A stretch of DNA of 33,012 nt from Pseudanabaena sp. M085S1SP2A07QC (GTDB lineage: Bacteria > Cyanobacteriota > Cyanobacteriia > Pseudanabaenales > Pseudanabaenaceae): assembly GCA_020404895.1 (NCBI GenBank), contig JADBWK010000009.1, positions 1 through 33,012 of the forward strand, written 5' to 3'. The notes under the pieces were generated by a model, which saw nothing but the letters and a program-made list of their open reading frames with translations, ran no database searches and was not told the DNA's origin. Shown here one piece after another: positions 28,092 to 33,012 of this stretch. The translations under genes were made by a program, and so were the position numbers. The first letter of the stretch is position 1. The number at the start of each line of letters is the position of its first letter.

Positions 28092-31013
28092 ATGAGTAAT
28101 TTACCAACAAATCAAGTTTGGCACACGCTTACGCTCGAGGAAGCGATCGCCGCTTTGGATACAAACCCAGAGTTGGGTTTAGAGTCATGGCAGATCAGCG
28201 ATCGCCAAGCTGTCTATGGACGCAATGAGCTAAATACAAAATCAGGGCGTTCAAAGCTAAGTATTTTTGTTGATCAGTTTACTAACATCATGTTGTTGAT
28301 GTTGATGGGGGTGGCGGTTGTTTCCGCAGGCTTAGATCTGCGCGTGGGAAACTTTCCTAAAGACGCGATCGCGATTGCCGCGATCATTATTCTCAATGGC
28401 ATTTTGGGCTATATACAAGAGAGTCGTGCTGAGGAAGCTCTTGCTGCATTGAAACGGATGGCAGCTCCAAATGTACGAGTACTTCGAGAAGGAAAAGTTG
28501 CCGAAATCCAATCAGTAGAACTGGTAGTAGGGGATATTGTATTTGTTGATGCGGGAATGCAAATTGCCGCAGATGGGCGTTTAGTAGAAGCCGTCAAGCT
28601 GAAAGTGCGAGAAGGAGCCCTTACAGGTGAATCACAGGGAGTGAACAAGTTTGCCAATCAGACATTTGATGAAGACGAATCCTTAGGCGATCGCTGCAAT
28701 ATGCTTTATCAGGGGACAGAGGTACTGCAGGGCCGGGGAATGATGCTAGTCACTGCTATAGGAATGCAGACAGAATTGGGAAAGATTGCCAATTTATTGC
28801 AAGATGTGAAACTAGAAGAAACTCCATTGCGAAAACGCATGGGTGAGCTTTCACAGGCCCTAGTTATTTCTTCTTTGTTGCTAGTTGCGATCGTGGTTGC
28901 GGTAGGACTATGGCGCAATGGTGATTTTGTGAAGTTGTTAAATACATCTTTAAGTATGGCAGTTGCTGCTGTGCCAGAAGGGCTGCCAGCCGTAATTACC
29001 GTAACACTTGCACTAGGAACACAAAGAATGGTACGCCGCAAGGCTCTGATTCGCAAGTTACCTGCGGTAGAAACATTGGGTTCTGTGACGATGATTTGTT
29101 CGGATAAGACAGGCACATTGACCCAAAATAAAATGGTTGCGGAAAATATTTTCACTACTAATTATGCTGCTCAAGTCAATGGAACTGGTTATGAACCCAT
29201 TGGTGAATTTGCCCTCTCCCGACTAGCAGGAGATATGCTGGCTAGTGATCTTAATATTTATCAATGTCCAGAATTACAGATCTTACTAGCGGCAAGTGTA
29301 ATTTGTAATGATTCCTATTTGCAAAAAGGAACCATCGAACAAATAAGCGATCGCCCGTCTCCACGAGGCAAAAAGGACTTAAGCCCCTTGCCTATTCGCG
29401 CTCCAGAATCATTATGGAAAATCATCGGCGATCCTACTGAAGGAGCGCTGCTAACCTTGGCTGGGAAAGCGAACTTTTGGCAGTCACACTTTACGCAATA
29501 TTTCTCCAGAGTTGCTGAGATCCCCTTTACTCCAGAGCGAAAACTGATGAGTGTGATCACGGCGATCAAAGATATGAATGCTGAAGATACCCCCGAAGTT
29601 TTGAGAATGATCGCTGCTTTATTGTCTAATAAGCCTTACGTTTTGTTTTGCAAAGGTTCTCCTGAGCTAGTATTAAGTCGATGCGATCACATTCAAATAG
29701 ATAAACAAATCGGTATAATTACAACTTCCTATAAAACAGCCGTTAATATTCAAAATACGCTGCTTTCCTCCAAAGGAATGCGTGTATTAGGATTTGCCTA
29801 TCTTCCCTTAGAAAATTTACCGATAGAAGATGAACTTATAGATATAGAGAAGAATCTAGTTTGGCTGGGACTAGTCGGAATTCGGGATGCCCTAAGAATT
29901 GAAGCAGCAGTAGCCGTGCAAATCAGTCGTAATGCAGGAATTCATACAATGATGATTACAGGCGATCATCAACTGACGGCTCAAGCGATCGCTCGTGATT
30001 TAAATATTTTTTATTCAGACAGTGATCGCGTATTAACTGGACAAGAAATTGAGCTAATGGATGACGATGAACTAACGGCGATTGCTCAACAAACTGCTGT
30101 CTATGCTAGGGTTTCGCCAGAGCATAAGCTACGGATTGTACAAGCATTACAACGAAGCGGGGAAATCGTTGCTATGACAGGTGATGGAGTAAATGATGCA
30201 CCTGCTCTAAAACAGGCGAATATTGGAATTGCCATGGGCATTACGGGAACAGATGTTTCTAAAGAGGCAAGTGATATGATCTTGCTGGATGATAACTATG
30301 CGACGATTGTGGCAGCAACCGAAGAAGGAAGGACAGTTTACGCTAATATTCGCCGCTTTATTAAATATATTCTTGGGAGTAATGTCGGTGAAGTAATTGC
30401 GATCGCATCGACGCCCTTTCTAGGTTTTGGCGCAGTTCCGCTTACACCTTTACAGATTTTGTGGATGAATCTAGTTACTGATGGTGTACCAGCTTTAGCA
30501 TTAGCTGTAGAGCCATCCGAAGCCGATATTATGCAAAGACCTCCATTTAGCCCCAAAGAAAATATTTTTGCACGGGGCTTAGGTTGGTATATTCTGCGCA
30601 TCGGCGTTATCTTCGGTTTGCAAACAATCGCTCTAATGGAACTCGTCTATAATTCTGGTAATTCCTCATGGCACGAACATTGGAAGACAATTACATTTAC
30701 GACGCTCTGTATTGCTCAAATGGGTCATGCCCTAGCTTGTCGTTCTGATTCTAAACTAATTATTGAGTTAAATCCGATCTCTAATCCCTATCTATTAGTT
30801 TCCGTGATGTTTACCACAGGATTCCAGCTTTCCCTGCTATATGTTCCATCCCTACGACAATTTTTCGGCACAGATGCTCTTTCTGCTTCAGAACTCGGCT
30901 TATGCTTTGGATTTAGTATGCTATTAGTCTTGTGGGTAGAATCAGAGAAACTCTTCTCAAGATGGTGGCGCAAATCTCATCCTTCAAAATCTACTGTAAA
31001 ACCTCAGCCCTAA
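28092..31013 (+). CDS. P-type cation-transporting ATPase, P2A (PacL / Ca2+-ATPase) type
   Basis: P2A pumps export cations, classically Ca2+, using ATP via an aspartyl-phosphate. Visible in about 973 residues are: actuator ALTGES, the TM4 motif [17 protein letters not shown], the phosphorylation site [13 protein letters not shown], the nucleotide-binding KGSPE, the hinge [22 protein letters not shown]5 SNVGEVIAI and TM6 [12 protein letters not shown]. The SERCA ion ligands in TM4, TM5 and TM6 (Glu309, Asn768, Glu771, Asn796, Asp800) have counterparts, but the TM8 Glu908 position appears replaced ([13 protein letters not shown]). This may mean one ion site or another ion. Start chosen at ATG 28092 ([10 protein letters not shown]) rather than an in-frame TTG at 28074. 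Four nt before the GTPase gene. Confidence 0.94.
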   Translation: MSNLPTNQVWHTLTLEEAIAALDTNPELGLESWQISDRQAVYGRNELNTKSGRSKLSIFVDQFTNIMLLMLMGVAVVSAGLDLRVGNFPKDAIAIAAIIILNGILGYIQESRAEEALAALKRMAAPNVRVLREGKVAEIQSVELVVGDIVFVDAGMQIAADGRLVEAVKLKVREGALTGESQGVNKFANQTFDEDESLGDRCNMLYQGTEVLQGRGMMLVTAIGMQTELGKIANLLQDVKLEETPLRKRMGELSQALVISSLLLVAIVVAVGLWRNGDFVKLLNTSLSMAVAAVPEGLPAVITVTLALGTQRMVRRKALIRKLPAVETLGSVTMICSDKTGTLTQNKMVAENIFTTNYAAQVNGTGYEPIGEFALSRLAGDMLASDLNIYQCPELQILLAASVICNDSYLQKGTIEQISDRPSPRGKKDLSPLPIRAPESLWKIIGDPTEGALLTLAGKANFWQSHFTQYFSRVAEIPFTPERKLMSVITAIKDMNAEDTPEVLRMIAALLSNKPYVLFCKGSPELVLSRCDHIQIDKQIGIITTSYKTAVNIQNTLLSSKGMRVLGFAYLPLENLPIEDELIDIEKNLVWLGLVGIRDALRIEAAVAVQISRNAGIHTMMITGDHQLTAQAIARDLNIFYSDSDRVLTGQEIELMDDDELTAIAQQTAVYARVSPEHKLRIVQALQRSGEIVAMTGDGVNDAPALKQANIGIAMGITGTDVSKEASDMILLDDNYATIVAATEEGRTVYANIRRFIKYILGSNVGEVIAIASTPFLGFGAVPLTPLQILWMNLVTDGVPALALAVEPSEADIMQRPPFSPKENIFARGLGWYILRIGVIFGLQTIALMELVYNSGNSSWHEHWKTITFTTLCIAQMGHALACRSDSKLIIELNPISNPYLLVSVMFTTGFQLSLLYVPSLRQFFGTDALSASELGLCFGFSMLLVLWVESEKLFSRWWRKSHPSKSTVKPQP

Positions 31014-31017
31014 ACCA

Positions 31018-32559
31018 ATGAAAAGAAAATTTCCTTGGCTGCGATCGCTACTTGTTTTAGGCTGCTTTGGTCTAGTAATTTCGTTTGTTATTCCCTTACT
31101 AGATCGGATTATTCAAATATATCAACTCGTGGCAGCCTCTTCCCCGATTTTGGGTGGATTCGTAGTTCTTTTATTAATATGGCTATTTGTTGGTTTGTTT
31201 TTGATCATCTGGCGATATTTACGCCTATTTCAAGCCGAACCATATAAACCACGCCCCATTCCTGAAGCTCCCACCGACAAGATTGAAGCAGCCCAAGACA
31301 GTCTCGAAGCCTTAGAGCGACAGGTAGAGCAAATCCAAGATGAGGTAATGCGCCGTTCGCTATCTGAACAAACTGAACAACTTAAAAAGAACTTCATCCG
31401 ACAAGAATTGCGTGTAGTTGTTTTTGGGGTTGGTTCCGCAGGTAAAACTTCATTAGTAAATGGATTACTTGATCTATCACTTCAAGCTATCTCTAGCAGA
31501 GGCGAAGTCGGCGCAACCATGGGAACTACGCAACTGGGTAAAGTATATGCACCTGTGAGGTTTCAGGGTTTAGAAGTACCGATCCAATTTACTGATTGTC
31601 CAGGCATATTAGAAGCAAGTGCTTTGGGAAGCGATCGTGAACAGAAGGCGCGAAAAATTGCTACAGAAGCAGATTTGATTGTGTTTGTCGTTGATGACGA
31701 TTTACGCAGTTCAGAATATGAAGTTCTCAAAGCCCTTACTGACATCGGCAAGCGGACAATTCTCGCATTTAATAAAATCGATCGCTTAACTAAGAGCGAT
31801 CGCGAAATCATTCAAACTAGTCTGCGATCGCGAGTACTAGATTTTATTGCTCCTGAAGATGTCGTTGCGATCGCAGCAAGTCCTGCGGCAATTACCCTCG
31901 ACACTGGTGAAGTCGTCACTCCCAATCCCAAAATCCGACCACTTTTAGTCAGAATTCTCGATATCCTCAGTTATGAAGGTGATGAACTAGTGGCGGACAA
32001 TGTGTTATTGCGATCGCAACGTCTTACAGAGGCAACTCGCGAAGCGCTCTCACAGCAACAACAAGCCGAAGCCGAAAAAGTAGTGGAGAAGTTCCAATGG
32101 TTAGTAGTTGGTGTGGTATTTGCTACCCCTTTGCCAGTGGTCGATCTTTTGGCTACAGCGGCGATTAACGCCCAAATGGTTGTAGAAATTGGTAAAGTCT
32201 ATGGCTGTGAGATCAATATTGATCGCGGTAAAGAATTAGCCAATTCGCTCACCCGCACTCTTGTTAGCCTTGGTATCGTCAAAGGCGTTGTCCAAATCAT
32301 TACCACATTAATTTCCGTAACTGTAGTCGGGCTAGTGCTCAAAGCAACAGTTCAATCAGTTACGGCTGCTTATCTTACGCGCATTGCGGGTAAGAGTTTT
32401 ATCGAATATTTTAGTCGCGATCGCGATTGGGGAGATGGCGGTATTGCCGAGGTCGTTCAGCGCCAGTTTCAACTAAATCGCCGCGATGAGTTTCTCAAGA
32501 TTTTTGTGCAAGATGCCGTCAATCGAGTGATGGTGTTGGTAAAGCAAAAAACAACTTAA
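31018..32559 (+). CDS. Membrane-anchored Era-like GTPase with DUF697 domain
   Basis: Two hydrophobic segments lie at about residues 10-30 and 40-65 (LLLIWLFVGLFLIIWRYLRL), then a coiled-coil-like linker (DSLEALERQVEQIQDEVMRR). The G domain follows at about 130-315 with P-loop GVGSAGKTSLVN, DCPG and NKID. The C-terminal DUF697 domain (about 345-490) includes QWLVVGVVFATPLPVVDLLA. Such YcjF/DUF697 GTPases are widespread in cyanobacteria; roles in membrane stress or organelle biogenesis are suggested but unproven. It starts 4 nt after the ATPase stop codon, so the two form an operon. All nucleotide-binding motifs are intact. Confidence 0.92.
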   Translation: MKRKFPWLRSLLVLGCFGLVISFVIPLLDRIIQIYQLVAASSPILGGFVVLLLIWLFVGLFLIIWRYLRLFQAEPYKPRPIPEAPTDKIEAAQDSLEALERQVEQIQDEVMRRSLSEQTEQLKKNFIRQELRVVVFGVGSAGKTSLVNGLLDLSLQAISSRGEVGATMGTTQLGKVYAPVRFQGLEVPIQFTDCPGILEASALGSDREQKARKIATEADLIVFVVDDDLRSSEYEVLKALTDIGKRTILAFNKIDRLTKSDREIIQTSLRSRVLDFIAPEDVVAIAASPAAITLDTGEVVTPNPKIRPLLVRILDILSYEGDELVADNVLLRSQRLTEATREALSQQQQAEAEKVVEKFQWLVVGVVFATPLPVVDLLATAAINAQMVVEIGKVYGCEINIDRGKELANSLTRTLVSLGIVKGVVQIITTLISVTVVGLVLKATVQSVTAAYLTRIAGKSFIEYFSRDRDWGDGGIAEVVQRQFQLNRRDEFLKIFVQDAVNRVMVLVKQKTT

Positions 32560-32612
32560 TGATCGCATTCAGGCAAATTTCTGCGACTATATATTCAATT
32601 TGGCTCTAGAAA

Positions 32613-32756
32613 TTACCGAAGAATATAGGCAATCGCAAAGCTAAAAGCTTGTTGATTTGTCTGTTCGTAGGATCTGATAAATATCTCTATTTCTTCTTGT
32701 GTCAATCCTTCGATTGCTTCTAGAGCTCCTTTAATTGCTTCTCCTCTCATAGCCAT
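32613..32756 (-). CDS. Possible 47-aa protein or gene remnant
   Basis: From ATG 32756 the frame reads MAMRGEAIKGALEAIEGLTQ, then EEIEIFIRSYEQTNQQAFSF and ends AIAYILR. The composition is protein-like (amphipathic helix, acidic and Ala-rich). There is no Shine-Dalgarno sequence and no recognised family. It sits between the GTPase gene and the MITE-like repeat and could be a fragment of a larger gene. Apart from this frame and the repeats, I see nothing in the gap 32560-32893. Confidence 0.35.
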   Translation of the reverse strand: MAMRGEAIKGALEAIEGLTQEEIEIFIRSYEQTNQQAFSFAIAYILR

Positions 32757-32801
32757 TAGTCTGGAATAGTTAAGGTTTAAGGTTTTAATCGTGTCAGTAG
32801 C

Positions 32802-32873
32802 TATAGCAACGTAAGAGATAGATAGGACAATTCAAAACCCAAAAGATGGCAGAGCGAAGCTCTGCCATCTTTT
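32802..32873. mobile_element. MITE-like element, half copy interrupted by an ISAs1-family insertion
   Basis: These 72 bp are identical to 26064-26135, the left inverted repeat and the complete hairpin up to CATCTTTT. The remaining 38 bp of the element are missing, and the sequence continues directly into the terminal repeat of another IS. The right half may lie beyond the window on the far side of that IS. Confidence 0.85.
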
Positions 32874-33012
32874 CAGGGCAACCGCATAAAAAATCAAAGG
32901 GAAAGGAGATGTTCAAGATAAGCCAGATCCCAAGCCGCCTTATGACGTTTAGCTCGCATACTGGACTTAGAAGACTTATCACGGCTTAAGAGATTAAGAG
33001 CAAAGTGCCGTA
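32874..33012 (-). mobile_element. ISAs1-family insertion sequence, one end (continues beyond window)
   Basis: The end sequence CAGGGCAACCGCATAAAAAA matches the CAGGGC-type terminal repeat of the ISAs1 family. It is followed on the minus strand by the 3' end of the transposase gene, 20 bp inside the element. The insertion point is inside the MITE-like repeat. Confidence 0.75.
32894..33012 (-). CDS. ISAs1-family transposase, C-terminal 38 residues (cut by window edge)
   Basis: On the minus strand, in frame to a TGA at 32894-32896, the sequence is RHFALNLLSRDKSSKSSMRA followed by KRHKAAWDLAYLEHLLSL. This is the standard end of ISAs1-family (H-repeat-associated, DDE) transposases, usually of the type NFALNLLRQDKS...KGKRLKAGWDDDYLL. 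Only the tail is visible, so activity cannot be judged. Confidence 0.82.
   Translation of the reverse strand, partial: RHFALNLLSRDKSSKSSMRAKRHKAAWDLAYLEHLLSL

Noticed and set aside
32794-32982. 62-codon minus-strand frame at the right edge
   Set aside because: It crosses from the IS end into the MITE-like repeat; the true transposase tail is in a different frame.

Overview
The window is cyanobacterial chromosome. The HIP1 octamer GCGATCGC is scattered through almost every gene, and there is a photosystem II extrinsic subunit (psbU), an NDH-1 subunit (ndhD), light-independent protochlorophyllide reductase genes and a cyanobacterial-style HTH protein. A filamentous Pseudanabaena-like host is a guess from gene style, not something the sequence proves.

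Layout. Positions 1-3950: start of an Rpn-type nuclease, hemF (aerobic haem/chlorophyll pathway), a GNAT acetyltransferase, two small unknown genes, a stand-alone vMAP-type HTH protein and a hicB-hicA toxin-antitoxin pair. Positions 3960-7961: an operon read leftward, chlN-chlB-chlL, encoding all three DPOR subunits. All three proteins look like purple-bacterial BchN/BchB/BchL rather than the usual cyanobacterial ChlN/ChlB/ChlL. Positions 8269-9541: a DUF554 membrane protein, a structured RNA that looks like 6S RNA with its own promoter, and initiator tRNA-fMet. Positions 9560-14172 (leftward): a small membrane protein, a GAF-PP2C phosphatase, ftsY, a small conserved protein and psbU. Positions 14498-20417 (rightward): ndhD, trpE, a Uma2 nuclease-fold protein, bioD and an FHA-PrsW fusion.

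Positions 20544-26460 hold a guanidine-utilisation locus read leftward: a guanidine-I (ykkC) riboswitch, a frameshifted DUF1989 gene, an intact DUF1989 gene and a long biotin-dependent urea/guanidine carboxylase. DUF1989 pairs are carboxyguanidine deiminase subunits. A second, divergently oriented ykkC-like aptamer lies about 350 bp away. It is cut immediately after its 3' end by a decayed IS5-family element, so it is an orphan. Beyond the IS are the tail of a broken gene, a PacL-like P2A cation ATPase and, 4 nt later, a membrane GTPase with a DUF697 domain. The right edge has a 47-codon reading frame, half of a MITE-like repeat whose complete copy lies at 26063-26172, and an ISAs1-family element inserted into that half copy.

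The gaps between genes are unusually rich in long, near-perfect palindromes with 3-nt loops and 10-29 bp arms. Some act as terminators, others lie inside operons.
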